From Apostichopus japonicus (taxonomy: Eukaryota > Echinodermata > Holothuroidea > Aspidochirotida > Stichopodidae): a DNA stretch of 64,000 nucleotides. The stretch's first letter is position 1, and the number at the start of each line of letters is the position of its first letter. Both the position numbers and the translations under genes were made by a program. The notes under the pieces were generated by a model. The model did no database searches. It saw only the letters and a list, made by a program, of their open reading frames with translations, and was not told the origin of the DNA. The stretch is taken from the NCBI RefSeq assembly GCF_037975245.1, contig NC_092571.1:16179917-16243916 (forward strand). The letters are read 5' to 3'. Shown here piece by piece: positions 41,501 to 55,400 of this stretch.

Positions 41501-43391
41501 AAGGTGGCCAGATAATGAAGTAGACAAGGATACTGTCTGAATTCAGTTATTTTAGGTCAATAACCCAGTCTTCCAGAAACATGTCTGCTTAAATTTGATG
41601 GGACCTGCTTAATAACTTAGGTTAGAGTTTGTAGCAACAGTGGGTTGTTAATTTCATGTGTTTGGTTTTGAGAAATATATTAATATGGAGCAAACATTTA
41701 GGGAATAAACTAGTTCTCATATATTGTATAGCATGTTTTAATGCTCAGAACGCTCCCTTACAAAATACTTTAGTTCCTGTGTACCCACAAAAAAAAAAAA
41801 ATTGCTATATATCTTTGCACTTGTATAGCTAATTTCCCATTTTACATAGCCTTGTGCGATGCGATATGGGATGAATTATTCCTGGTTAATGTGTCAACTT
41901 TGTGTGAAACATCTATTAATATGTAGCAGAGATTAATTTATCATTTTAGTTTGATCAGCTTTACTATGAAACTGTTGGTAGTGACATTAACTATTAAGGT
42001 ATAACATAGAGTTCTAAACTGTGAATTAAGTGTTCCTCGGTTATTGTAGGTCACCCATACCTGAAGATAGTAACAAAAGGTTTCAGAATAGAACCAACCC
42101 TTCATTTTATCTGTTTCTATTTTTGCCTACCACCCCTGCCCTGTCCTGCTACCCCTGCCCCTGTCTTTACACCTACCACCTCTAAAATTGATATTTTACA
42201 CTTCATAACAAGTCATTCTCATCCCAAAATATTGGTAACTGCCTACTCGTTTAGCCAAATGGTGGAAAGCTTAGCTTAGAAACATGAGAACATTTGCTCT
42301 CTTTTGCAATGAGTCAATCTCCATGAAATGAACAAATTTATCACTTGCTAATTTCTCAAGGGAACATGTCAGCAGGATTTTCATTTTCCAATTTCTATCC
42401 CCCCCCTCATACTAATATATTTTCTCATGAATCGTAAGGACTTTTCGGGGCATCATATTTTGTTCAAGGTCGTGCTGGATTTTTAAGGTGTATAGTTTCT
42501 TGTCGAAGGGATAAACTAGTCCTCTTTAGCACCTCAGTCTAGTACTGATTGCAGCCTGAAGCTATTTATTTAAGAGCTATGAGACTTTATACAGCACAGC
42601 GTGCGAGTTCATCTGTAGAAGACGGACTTACGGGTAGCAATCGGAAAGATGTGAAAAATCTATGCTTACAGTGCTAATGTGATATATGCCGGCGACACAT
42701 GAACATGATGCATACACACAGATATACACTTATAAACATGTGTACATACAAAGCATACATGCATACTGTATATACAAACACATATTAGGGGCATGTTAAG
42801 GGCCATTGCAATGCAATGCAATGCTTTCTTCAGTTTGATATTGTAATTCACAGCCTGTACTCCCTCACCTCATGTAACCTCATGCATTACCCTTTTTACC
42901 TCATTAGGTTCCCCCCACCATTCTGTTCATTCACCATGCAGAAACAATTTCCTACCTACGTATCATATTTACAGCATTTGCTATGCGATTATTTCTTCAC
43001 TATGACTTTGTATTCTCATTTGACAGAGAGGCTTTTACGATGTTGTATTCCTTTCATTAGGTGCCCCCTCCCTCCGTTCTGTTGAGCCTCCATGTTAAAA
43101 GCAATTTCCTACCTATGTTTGAGATTTACGGGCATTTGCTATGCGACGCTCTCTTCACCTTGATTTTTATTCTCTTTGGACAGAGTCTTTGGACAGAGGC
43201 TTTTCCGATGTTGTATTCCTTTCATTAGGTCCCCCCATTTCCCCCTTCCGTTCCGTTGAGTCTCCATGTTAAAAGCAATTTCCTCACCATGTTTTGCGTT
43301 ACCAGCATTTGCTTTTTGGTTCCTTGCTTTAGCAAAAGGAACCTATGCAGTCAGGTTGGCGTGTGTGTGTGTGTATGTATGTATGTATGTA

Positions 43392-43422
<31 letters not shown>

Positions 43423-46400
43423 CTGTGACACTTGCTTGGGTACGCTCTATCTCAATAAGGGAATGTTGGATTGAGGCCAAACTTGGACTATAGATCCGCC
43501 ATATGGAGAAGGTGTGCCCTATTGTTTTTGGTGCCCACAAAGGTCACCAAAGGTCAGTTATGGTCCAAAAACCGAAAATATTAAAACTGCAATAACTCCC
43601 AGTGCCAATGTGCGACAAGATTGATATTTTGGGACAAGTTGTGAACTGGTTAGGGGAGCATTTTCAAACTTAACGGTCATGTGATCCGAGGTCACCAAAG
43701 GTCAATTAATGATAAAAAACTAGTATTTTTGCGATAACTTGAGAACGAAATGTCTGTTAGGGTTGGGAGTTGCCTCAACGTGATCCAATTGTCGACCCGC
43801 ATCTGGGTGACCCTTGACCTCAATTTGACCTCTGGTGACCTTTTCGTGTTTTTGGGATTTTTACAGTTTCGATGCTATTTTCAGATGTCAAAGGTACCTT
43901 CTGATCATAAATGTCAATAGGTTGACCCCGTGTGACCTTTATGTGCGAAGTTATATGGGGTCAAAGTTTTTCGGTCGGAGTTAGGATGGTTGTACAGACT
44001 TTTCGTTTTGTTTTTTGGAATCAAGAGATTAAACTACATCTGAAACCAAGGTCAAAAGGTCAAAGGTCACATTAGAAAAAATGTGCTTATTTTGGGAGGA
44101 AACGAGCAAAAAAGAAAATGTTTGGTTTTGATGCTAGATTTGGATATCAAAGGTACCTTCCGATCAAAAATGTCAATTGGTTGACACCCGTGTGACCTTC
44201 GTGTGCGAAGTTATACGAGGTCAAAGTTAATTTTCACACATTTAATGCAACAACTCCCAGTTCCAAGGTGTGACATGGTTGATATTTTTGGACAAGTTGC
44301 AAATGGTATAGGGGAATATTTTCAAACTTACCGGTCATGTGATCCGAGGTCACCAAAGGTCAATTAATGTCAAAAAACTAGTATTTTGGGGGTAGAAAAT
44401 GGGCAAAGAAAAAAATGTTTGAATTTTTATAGTTTGATGCTCTAATTTAGGTCTCATCAATCAAAAATGTCAATAAGTTGACCCAAGGTGACCTTTGTAT
44501 GTTAAGTTATATGAGGTCAAAGTTAATTTTCAGACATTTAGTGTAATAACTCCCAGTGCCAAGGTGTAACACAGTTGATATTTTGAGACAAGTTGCAAAT
44601 GGTATAGGGGAATATTTTCAAACTTAACGGTCATGTGATCCGAGGTCACCAAAGGTCAATTATTGATAAAAAACTAGTACTTTTTGCGATAACTTGAGAA
44701 CAAATTGTCCGTTAGGGTTGGGAGTTGCTTCAATGTAATCCAATTGTCGACCCGCATCTGGGTGACCCTTGACCTCAATTTGACCTCTGGTGACCTTTTC
44801 GTGTTTTGTGGATTTTTTACAGTTTCGATGCTATTTTCAGATGTCAAAGGTACCTTCTGATCATAAATGTCAATAGGTTGACCCCTGTGTGACCTTCGTG
44901 TGCGAAGTTATATGAGGTCAAAGTTAATTTTCAGACATTTAATGCAATAACTCCCAGTTCCAAGGTGTGACAAGGTTGATATTTTTGGAGTAGTCGCAAA
45001 TGGTATAGGGGAATATTTTCAAACTTAACGGTCATGTGATACAAGGTCACCAAAGGTCAATTAATGATAAAAAACTAGTATTTTTGCGATAACTTGAGAA
45101 CAAATTGTCCGTTAGGGTTGGGAGTTGTTTCAATGAAGTCCAATTGTCGACCCGCATCTGGGTGACCCTTGACCTCAATTTGACCTCTGGTGACCTTATT
45201 AGTGTTTTGTGGATTTTTACAGTTTCGATGCTATTTTCAGATGTTAAAGGTAACTTCTGATCATAAATGTCAATGGGTTGACCCCCGTGTGACCTTCGTG
45301 TGCGAAGTTATATGAGGTCAAAGTTAATTTTCAGACATTTAATGCAATAACTCCCAGTTCCAAGGTGTGACAAGGTTAATATTTTTGGAGTAGTTGCAAA
45401 TGGTATAGGGGAATATTTTCAAACTTAACGGTCATGTGATACAAGGTCACCAAAGGTCAATTAATGATAAAAAACTAGTATTTTTGCGATAACTTGAGAA
45501 CCAATTGTCCGTTAGGGTTGGGAGTTGTTTCAATGAAGTCCAATTGTCGACCCGCATCTGGGTGACCCTTGACCTCAATTTGACCTCTGGTGACCTTTTC
45601 GTGTTTTGTGGATTTTTTACAGTTTCGATGCTATTTTCAGATGTCAAAGGTACCTTCTGATCATAAATGTCAATAGGTTGACCCCTGTGTGACCTTGGTG
45701 TGGGAAGTTATATGAGGTCAAAGTTAATTTTCAGACATTTAATGCAATAACTCCCAGTTCCAAGGTGTGACAAGGTTGATATTTTTGGAGTAGTTGCAAA
45801 TGGTATAGAGGGATATTTTCAAACTTAACGGTTATGTGATACAAGGTCACCAAAGGTCAATTAATGATAAAAAACTAGTATTTTTGCGATAACTTGAGAA
45901 CAAATTGTCCGTTAGAGTTGGGAGTTGCTTCAATGAAGTCCAATTGTCGACCCGCATCTGGGTAACCCTTGACCTCAATTTGACCTCTGGTGACCTTTTC
46001 GTGTTTTGTGGATTTTTTACAGTTTCGATGCTATTTTCAGATGTCAAAGGTACCTTCTGATCATAAATGTCAATAGGTTGACCCCTGTGTGACCTTGGTG
46101 TGGGAAGTTATATGAGGTCAAAGTTAATTTTCAGACATTTAATGCAATAACTCCCAGTGCCAAGGTGTGACAAGGTTGATTTTTTTGGACAAGTTGCAAA
46201 TGGTATAGGGGAATATTTTCAAACTTAACGGTCATGTGATCCAAGGTCACCAAAGGTCAGCTAATGTTAAAAAAGTAGTATTATGGGGGGAGAAAATGGG
46301 CAAAGAAAAAATGTTTGAATTTTTACAGTCATGCTCTATTTAGGTCTCACCGATCAAAAATGTCAATTGGTTGACCTCCGGGTGACCTTCAAAAGTTCAA

Positions 46401-49400
46401 AAGTCAATTTTTTGACATTTAATGCAATTAAATCTCAATGCCAAGGTGTGACATGGTTGATATTTTGGGACAAGTTGTGAATGGGGTGGTGGAACATTTT
46501 GAAACTTCAAGGTCATGTCATCTGAGGTCACCATTGTTATCATATCTGTTGACACGCTTGTAGGTCTCTTATATTTCTTACATTTTCGACGCCATATTTA
46601 GATCTCAAAAGTGCCTTTTGATATAAAATCTGATCACATTTACGGTGATCACAAAAGTGTTGGCTATAGTGTTGGTTACTTTATGGGAACATGTAGGACA
46701 ATTACTTGGACTATTTCAGCCCAATCTTGCTTGAAAATATGATGTGTATTGTCATATACCCCAAGCAAGGAACCACAGTGCCCTTGGGCTCTTGTTATAT
46801 TGGTTCTTCACATTGATCTTGCATTTATCATTTGGTCACAGAGGTAATTCCCACATTGTGTTTCTTTCATTAGGGCTTTCTCAATCCTGTTCAGTGACCA
46901 TGAAAAGTAAAAAACCTTTTCTTACTGTTGATTAAAGTCCAACTCCCTTCTTTCTTTTAGTATTAATCCTGTCCATACCGTCAGATTTCATTGAATTTCG
47001 GCAGTTGTCTTCATAGAATCTGACGACAGAAATTTTGCTGCTTACAGTAGCTCTCAGATCAGCTGCATTTTAATAGTTCCGGCCGGCTGTGGAATGTAGT
47101 CGCTGTTTGTTGCTATGGTGACTATCTAGAAAGAATCCTTAGGATGTAGTCAGGTGATCTGAACTCTAGGTTGCAAACCAGGTAAATGTGTATTAGTAGC
47201 TCAGTCTAAGACTTCTTCTTTTTCCTCTAAATTTGTGTCCTTTGATCTAGAAAAGATTTCTTGAAGAGTTCTGAGATTCTGTTGGGATGGGAGTAATACT
47301 ATAAGGCAGAGGTTTGAGGAATTGTTTAACATTAAATGGAATCATTTGGTGAGAATAGTGCGAGTACAAATATAGTTTGATCAAAGTGAAATCTCATTTT
47401 GATTAATACTCGATAAAACTTGATAAAACAATTTGGTAAAATTGTCAGAAATTGACCAAAATTTTCAACAGCCATAGAGCAAATTCAAAACAAATAATAT
47501 ATACAACTTGACATGCTTGTATAATATTTAAGACAACTAAATTGCTTTCTTTATTGTCCAGCTTTCTTGAGAGAATAAAATGCATTCCAAAGCCAATGTC
47601 AAAATTGCAATTTCCAGGAAAATTAGTTTGGTGCAGTTTTGTCATTTTGATACATAGTTAATAATCATAATTGATCATAATTTAATTTGATCATGCTCGG
47701 TCATTGAAAGTTTATATATTTAGTTGGTTATCATTATTATTAGTTTAGTTACTACCATCATACAAAGACAGAACTCCCAGACAAGGCTTCAGTCAGGATG
47801 TACTACCCTGATATCATTGTAACATGGTTGTCGTTGCCATGACAATATATATATATGGATATATATGAAACCATATTTATATCCCCCAGGCACTTAGGAA
47901 TGCTTGACAAGTATTAAAGCAATTATTGTGACCTCAGTGGTTTTGAACACTACATGATAGTGTCTGCAGTCTTGAGTCTCTTTCGTTGGTATTATGAGTG
48001 CAGTCTTACATCTTAGAAGGTTACCAGTAAATCAAATTATCGTCCCGCAAGGAAATTTATGTTAAAGGAGATACAGGGGTATAGTATCGTACTTGGACTG
48101 TAACATAGGGAAACAGAAGGTACCATATTCTTGAAAATATAACAGGTTACCTTTAATCCACAAACAACCCTACTAGGAAAGATCAAGCAAGTCAAACCTA
48201 ATGCATATATGCAAATGAAACAGTTATACATTTGCATAAAATATTTCAGCTGGATTTCCGAAATTCCTGTTGCTTAATAAATTCGTTGGCACCATGATGC
48301 TTCATACTTTGGTCCTTTATTATAAATGTTTCTTTAATAATTTGATTGTTTGAATGATACATTCTGTACAAATGATACATGTACCGATTTCAAAGTTGGT
48401 TCTCCTTATCCTCTCAAAACCTCAATAAAAACAGATCATTTACATGTTACACACACACACGTTTTGTTTTACACTGACACTTTATTTTATTTTAAAACAG
48501 TCTTCCATTTGGTATTAAATAAGAAAATTGAAGCATACTGGAGATGAAATTACAATATTATTCTGAATTTTCAGAAAAATAATTTTGTCAATTTTGGAGG
48601 ATCTTGACTTTAAAGTGCAAACCACATATATACAGTGAGTCTTGATTGAACATTCCCACACAAAGCAATTGTATGATATCACCTCGGGAGGGAATGTTCA
48701 GGTTTAAACATAAGTTATAATTGGCTGCACGTTGTTGGACCAAGGAAGAATATAAGGTTCTTTTTTTTGGCCGATTTACCGTAGAAATGGGCCTAGAACT
48801 ACTGTTATAAGGAAGTGAATGGCGATCACGATTGTTGCGTTACACGTTTTTCCGCTTGCTATGTGTATGTGAAGCGGCCATGACCCTAATCCTGCAAACG
48901 AACACACAATTACACGTGTCGCCTACTTTATCAAAAGAAATCCTTCACATCTGTTGTAGGTGCCGCAGAGGTGTTGTGTACAATCATCATGTGGAAAGAC
49001 AACTGTAAACAAACTGACATACTATCTGATTGTTCTGGCTTTGAAATTATTCTTATTTTGAGTTTGTTTTCCATTCAAGAATTTAAAAAAAATTTAATTC
49101 CAATTGGGAGGGAGATATCACAGAGATAATTAATCCCCCCCCCCACACACACACACACAAACACACAAGGCTGAAGACTTGAACAAGTCTAAATATGACA
49201 TCATCAAGTCACTATATAATGCTTCAATTCTTTGTGTTTTATTTTTTTTTCATTGTATTTTCTATATATATAACAATGTTCATTATTTGTAATGGATATA
49301 TACGGTTTTGAAGATGCTTAAAATCATCTTTTCTTTCTCTTCCTCCCTGTGTAGATTCAAGTCGCAATCAAGTGTCTAAGTCCGGAGAAGGTCTCCATCG

Positions 49401-52400
49401 ACAAACATCAACAGGACTTCTTAAAGGAGGCCGCCATCATGTATTCCCTTAATCATGAACATCTCGTCAAACTGTTCGGAGTGGTACTAGACGTAGATAG
49501 CTCGCTGATGTTGGTAAGTACACGGCCCTCGTGAATAATTCACGGGGCGGATATACATGTGGGTGTTTCATACACCAGACAAGTTTAGTCACTTGAGTCA
49601 GTGTTAAAAACTGCTGTTTTTCTCTTGTTTGGGATGGGGTTTTACATAATATGTGGACTATTCCTTTCCTTTGCCTAAAACATGAATAATTCATTAGAAA
49701 TTTTGTTGTCTCATCAGCGACACGGTTCTAAGCATATGATGTCAGATAAAAGCAGATTTGTTTATATTTTTTTGTGGGTAGTTTGGCAGGATTAGTTTTT
49801 GCTCCGCTCTTATCTGTCCCCAAATTTACATCTGCTCTTTGGTGTATCTACCTACTGTATCTACCTACGTACTATCTACTGTATCAATCTATCTACTCTC
49901 GTAATCTACCTACTTCTGTGGATCTTACAGTACCTGGACAGAGCCAATCTTAAGTATTGGAAGGTATTTTCAGACTTCATGGCCCCAAATTCAGAGTTTC
50001 AATATCTTCAAACCAAAAGTTTGGAGATTATTCTGCAGCATATTGCTACTCTAGTATGATATGATAGATGATATAATAAGGTTTCTAATTTCAAAATTCT
50101 GGCTGATGTTTTGAAATGTTCCAAAATCACCATGGCCAAAAAGTCAAGACAACTTTCTCTGGACACAAAATGTCATGAAGTATCCCCCCCCCCGCGCCTC
50201 AAAGATGCTCTTCTACTGTTATAAAAACTCTGATAAAATATTCTGTTCTTCCTCGGACCTGCTATAAGAATGAAATATTCATTGGTCTGTTATATGCCAG
50301 GATTTGTTGATCATCTCTAACGGCAGTATGACATGGATCTTAATTTGACTGCAAACTCTGTCATATTCATTCCTCTCACAGGAATACTCTCTCATACTTC
50401 CTCACAGGAATATGGGGCCATGTTTTACTTTCCCTTCCTTCCATCTCTATCGAAATTACTCAAACACACACACACATGCATTAAAATTCTTGTCCTATGA
50501 CACACGGTTACAGATGTACAGTAAATACTACATTCTCCTGGGACAGGGAATTTCCTGAGATGACTTTCTCTCATTTGAGAACCCAAACAAAGATCCGTTC
50601 TTCAAAGAGGTTTCAAGTTTCAAGTGTTAATGGATTTATCTGCTTATATGGTGGGGCGAAAAATCGGTCTTGTTTATCCAACAAAAGAGGGAGAATGGAG
50701 GCGACTCACCCCACTGAAGGAGGGGATGACAAATTATGTCGCTAGTTTATGACGCCAATGTTACGGAATATGTCTTTGGTGTACATAAACCGTTCTGAAG
50801 TACGATAAAATACTAAAATGGTTTGGGAACTTTGTGGAGATCTCATTCTTTACATGGGATTATGTGACCGTGAATCCCCTCGTTGATTCATTCAATTGAC
50901 AACCTTGATCAAGGGCTCTGTTATTTTATCCTAGTGTTACCTTGCCTGGGCGAAAAACCTCTGGGAGAAACCTTTCAAAACTCCTTTGCCATTTTAAATT
51001 AATCCTGGTCTTCACGATGCCTTTGTTTTTGCTCCTCAGGTAACAGAATTCGCTCCTCTGAGATCTCTAGCAGAGAACATCAAGCAGGAAGCCTTGAAGG
51101 CGTCGTTTCCAGTCACGTTACTGGTCGAGTTTTCCGTTCAGATAACGGACGCTATGAGATACCTACACTCCTCCAACATCATTCACAGAGATTTAGCTAC
51201 TAGAAATATTTTACTATTCATTAATGAAGTGGTGAGTAAAAAATAGGGATTCAAGCCTCAAAAAAAATTTCTGGCTATATTACCGACAAAGTGCAATTGA
51301 AATTCCCTGTTTGCCGGTAGAAAAAGCAAAGGAAGAAAGAAAGAGGCAGTGGCATTTTCTCTGCCAGGTTCGACATATTAGGAACATCATTGTTGTATGG
51401 CTAAGTCATTTCACACTCGTCGGGGAAAGAAATTGCATGATTTCTGTACGTTACATAAGCCGGAAACAACTGCTCGTTATCAGTAAATATCACCGGTGCC
51501 ACTCTCATAGGTTTGTACAGTAGCTCACATCCGTTGCAATTTCAGGAAAAAGTGCTGCTGACAAAAAAATGCCAGTGAGCACTTGAGCGAGTCGCGAGAC
51601 TCAAGAACGTCTTGGATCAATTTGTTTCAAAATGGCCTACCATTGTAAGGCCCCGTAGTAGCTTACATCATCTTCAGTTCAACGACACGTTAAGCGGTGA
51701 TGCATTACAAAGTTCTCTGTCCGTCTGTTGCACTTCGTGTCTGTATTCTGTCCTTATGCCATTGTTGCCGGGGCGGAATTGGTATAAATGTTGGTTTGAT
51801 GCCACTCATGTTTCAGAAGTAAGCTATATATGTTGTGGTCTAACTTTGTTTGTCATCTGCTTCTTCTTGAGGTCTTGCGATGAGATTTTTCTCAAGTAAA
51901 TGAAAAAACGTTAAAAAGACTGGATGGTTTAAAGGAGAGGGTCTTACTTCCCCATTCAGACATTTCTAAACTGCTGTTGGTGACAAAACGATCCAATGGT
52001 TTTTCCAGGAAACCAAACAAGAATATTAGCCGAATGGTTGTGAAATATGTATAGAGCTATCGGAGAGTAAAAGTGGGGCAGGGTGGGTAGCCTGTTAGTT
52101 ATCAATATTTAATGACATAATTCTGTCTGAATGATCTAGGCAAGCCACAGCTCTGTCAAGGTATCAGTATGCTCTGTACATTTTACCGAAGAACTAATTA
52201 TTAAGAAAAGTTTTCCTTCTATCAAATGGTTTCGCTAGAATTTTCTTGAATGCGAAATATGTTTTGTAATCAGGGATCAAAAACTAATCGCAAAATTCTT
52301 GTTTGCCCAGAAGATATTTTCGATCTGGAACTGCCCAACAATACCGTTCCTACAAAAGGTCGCGTTTGAGTCGAGAATCGAGTCAGGTTGGGCATCGATG

Positions 52401-55400
52401 CCGTTATGTTTGCATCGCCCGCTCAGAGTCCTTTTGCTTGAAATACTTTTTTATCACAAAGTAATGTCATCCTGTGTTTAACTATTATACTAACAGTTGA
52501 GAAAGGGGAGGGGGGTAGGAATCTGAAAATACTGAAGTGAAGATATTAATTCACAAAAATTCCAAATTGCCACAAATAAAAGGAGACGTGACATTTATAA
52601 GTCTGGAATTACTGAAAATCATTTTGACATTTGCCATTATTGTTCTGTGGATGTTATCATCGGATACTGTTTGGCATTATCAGACATCCAACAAGGAGAT
52701 TGCAGTAATGTCGATACGGGATAAATTCCATGTCAGCAATCAACTCGCACCTTATTGTCGAGCCGGTATCAAAAGTTTTACATTTCCTGTAGAAGGCAGC
52801 TTCACAGTTCAATTCCTACATATGAGAACAAGTCTTCTGTGATAAACATGTGAAGGTCATATTGAGCAAAATATGTGTTTTGACTGTATAATCTATCTTT
52901 ACTGTAGTGTTTTTTTCTTCTTCCAGGGCACCAAAACAGTTAAAATCAGTGACTTCGGTCTTTCCAGGAGACTGCTATTGGGAGAAAACTACAGAAGTGA
53001 GATGAAGCCCCATTTAAAACTACCTTTGGCATGGTGAGTAATCGCGACCGAGAAGGAATATTGATGAGGGATAGGGTAATGGAGGGAAGGGAAGGGTGAG
53101 GGGGATAGTTGCAGGTGGATTAGGGTAAGGGAGGGAAGGGGATAGTTGTAGGTGGATTATTGTTGGTGGTGGGGGATGGAAAAAGGGTGCCCAAGATAAG
53201 TTTTTTGTATGCTAAAAGTCAATATAAATGAAAGAATTAGTTTCTTAAATGGGGAGGGGGGGGGGTGGTGGTGGTGCTGGGAGAAATTTGCCAATGCTGT
53301 TTTCTGCTGGCAACTAGATGAGTGGATAAGTTATTTTGAAACTCAAAATTATTTGTGAAAATACAAAAATACAAATAAGTCAATAACAGTCAATAACAGT
53401 GACTACACTGTTTCATAAAATTGGCAAAACAACATAACTCACCCCCTCCCCCATCCCCATGCCCCTACTTCTCTTAAAAAGCATGCTGGGCATGTTAGAC
53501 AAAATATTACAATCTGCTACTGCATCTCCTTGCAAGTCTAAAATAGAGACATCATTGTTGTTTAATAGCGCCCCCTATTTAGTATAAAGTAGTATATACA
53601 CAGTGATGCCTCTAGTCTGTGTTTTTAATTTGAATTAGAAGAGATCGATATTCCTGTGAGTAATAATTTTATTTGCACCATCTCTGTGTCTTTGGATTAC
53701 ACTCAAACTTGGTCCTCTTTCATAACAGTAGTGTTATTTTTGTCTGTTTTTCTCGTCAATGGAAAACTACACAGTAGGATGGCTGCCTGATGGTTTTGAC
53801 ACATCTACAGATCAGTTTAGTAACCTTAAACCTTGATGGCATTTTCTTAAACCATTAATGGCATTTCTTGTCATAATTTAATAACATCCCTAGAGTACCT
53901 TCAACTTGACCCAAGCCTTCCAAATACCAGGACCTCAAGTCACTGACTGACTAGGTTTTTTTTATTTTTTATTGTAAATATGATTATCAATAGCCTCAGC
54001 ATGTCCACACAGTAAACAAGACATGTCCATTTGGCATGTGAAGAATTCAACTGGGCATATCAGAGACTTATATTTGCATCATCTTTTCTGGTTCTGTGAA
54101 GGATGTCTTGATATCTGTCTCTCATCAGGGACCAATTTACACATGACAAGATTTACTGTCAATCCCTGGAAGTGGGCATCTTGAATAAGAGGCTGTCATT
54201 GTATATGGCATGATGGTTGTTCCTTGAAGAAACAGCCTCAGAGATGGGGGGGGGGTGGTGGTGGGGGGCGGTTATTGATATAGTTTTGTGTGGTTCTCAA
54301 ATTTTGGTTATTTCAAAGTCATATGAAAGAAAAAAGGAAAGTACCAAACTTGTACATTAATCTGTGTTCGTATTGCCATGGTGATGATGCCACAGTTGTT
54401 ATAAACAAAACTGAAAAAAAAAAAACGAAAAAAAGAAACCTTGAAGACACCTTGAAGATCATTGTGTCAGGATAACCCCCAAAGATGCAAAGTTGCTTTA
54501 TGAAAACCTGTAAGAATATGTTTGTAACTGAATGACATTTGTTTAAATAATTGATGAAAAAAATGGAAATCAAGGAATAAAGAGATTTCTTAACAATAGC
54601 TAGTTTTTTTTATGAATCGGTCATCAGATCCTAGTTGAGTTTGTTGTCTTATGACCCATTTTATAGCATTTGTGGGGGGATGGAATTACATACAAGTCAT
54701 TGGAATTCAAACTGTGCATGCAGGTACCCTCCCCGAAATGTTGATTGGTAAACACCACATTTTATTATGGGATACTATACACTTCATGTTTGATCAGTTG
54801 TATTCTAAAATTAAGCTATCTACGATTTTCAATGTAACCACGGTGATTAGTCGGGCAGTGTTGAGGCGGTGTCGTACTGGTGTGGTACTGTAATTCATCA
54901 GGGTAGAGTCAAATTCCACACCACATCTGAATACACTTTCATGCACTGAAATGTTTATTTTCTCTTCTTTCCTTGTCTCCCCCCCCCCCGGTCAACTCTA
55001 GGATGCCAGTTGAAGCCTTGACCAAACTCACTTTCACCAAAGCTTCGGACGTCTACAGCTTTGGGGTCACAATGTGGGAGATGTTCTCTTATGGGTGCCA
55101 ACCATGGGCAACAAGGTCGGGAGAAGAGGTAAGACTAGAGGGAATGGAGAAGAGAGAGACAGGGACACCAAAGAAGAGTCATGTAAAGTCTTCATGCTGA
55201 GCTGGTTTAACCCTCTGCCCCCCCCCCCCCCCAATCATACCTTCTCCATTGCATTGATTTTAGATCCGAGGCCCACAGGGGGTAGATAAAATTTACAGTA
55301 CAAATTAACAGTAGTTGCCTAAATTTATTATATAACCACATCTATATTTAACAATAGGCATTCACGTCCATACAAAGTACCCAGAAAGCTATAAACTATC

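Larger units (their letters stand above)
28635..49354 (+). other. Intron 2 (20.7 kb)
   Basis: Donor GTAAGC, acceptor tgtgtag. It splits the kinase N-lobe between the glycine loop and the VAIK lysine. The content is non-coding: tandem repeats, transposon copies and simple sequence, itemised separately. No minus-strand or nested gene was recognised. Stretches 32.4-35.0, 38.2-42.8 and 46.9-49.1 kb show nothing specific beyond AT-rich unique-looking sequence and short homopolymers. Confidence 0.8.

Noticed and set aside
45447-46047. Two near-identical 66-codon minus-strand frames
   Set aside because: They are the same position in adjacent 400-bp tandem units, non-coding.
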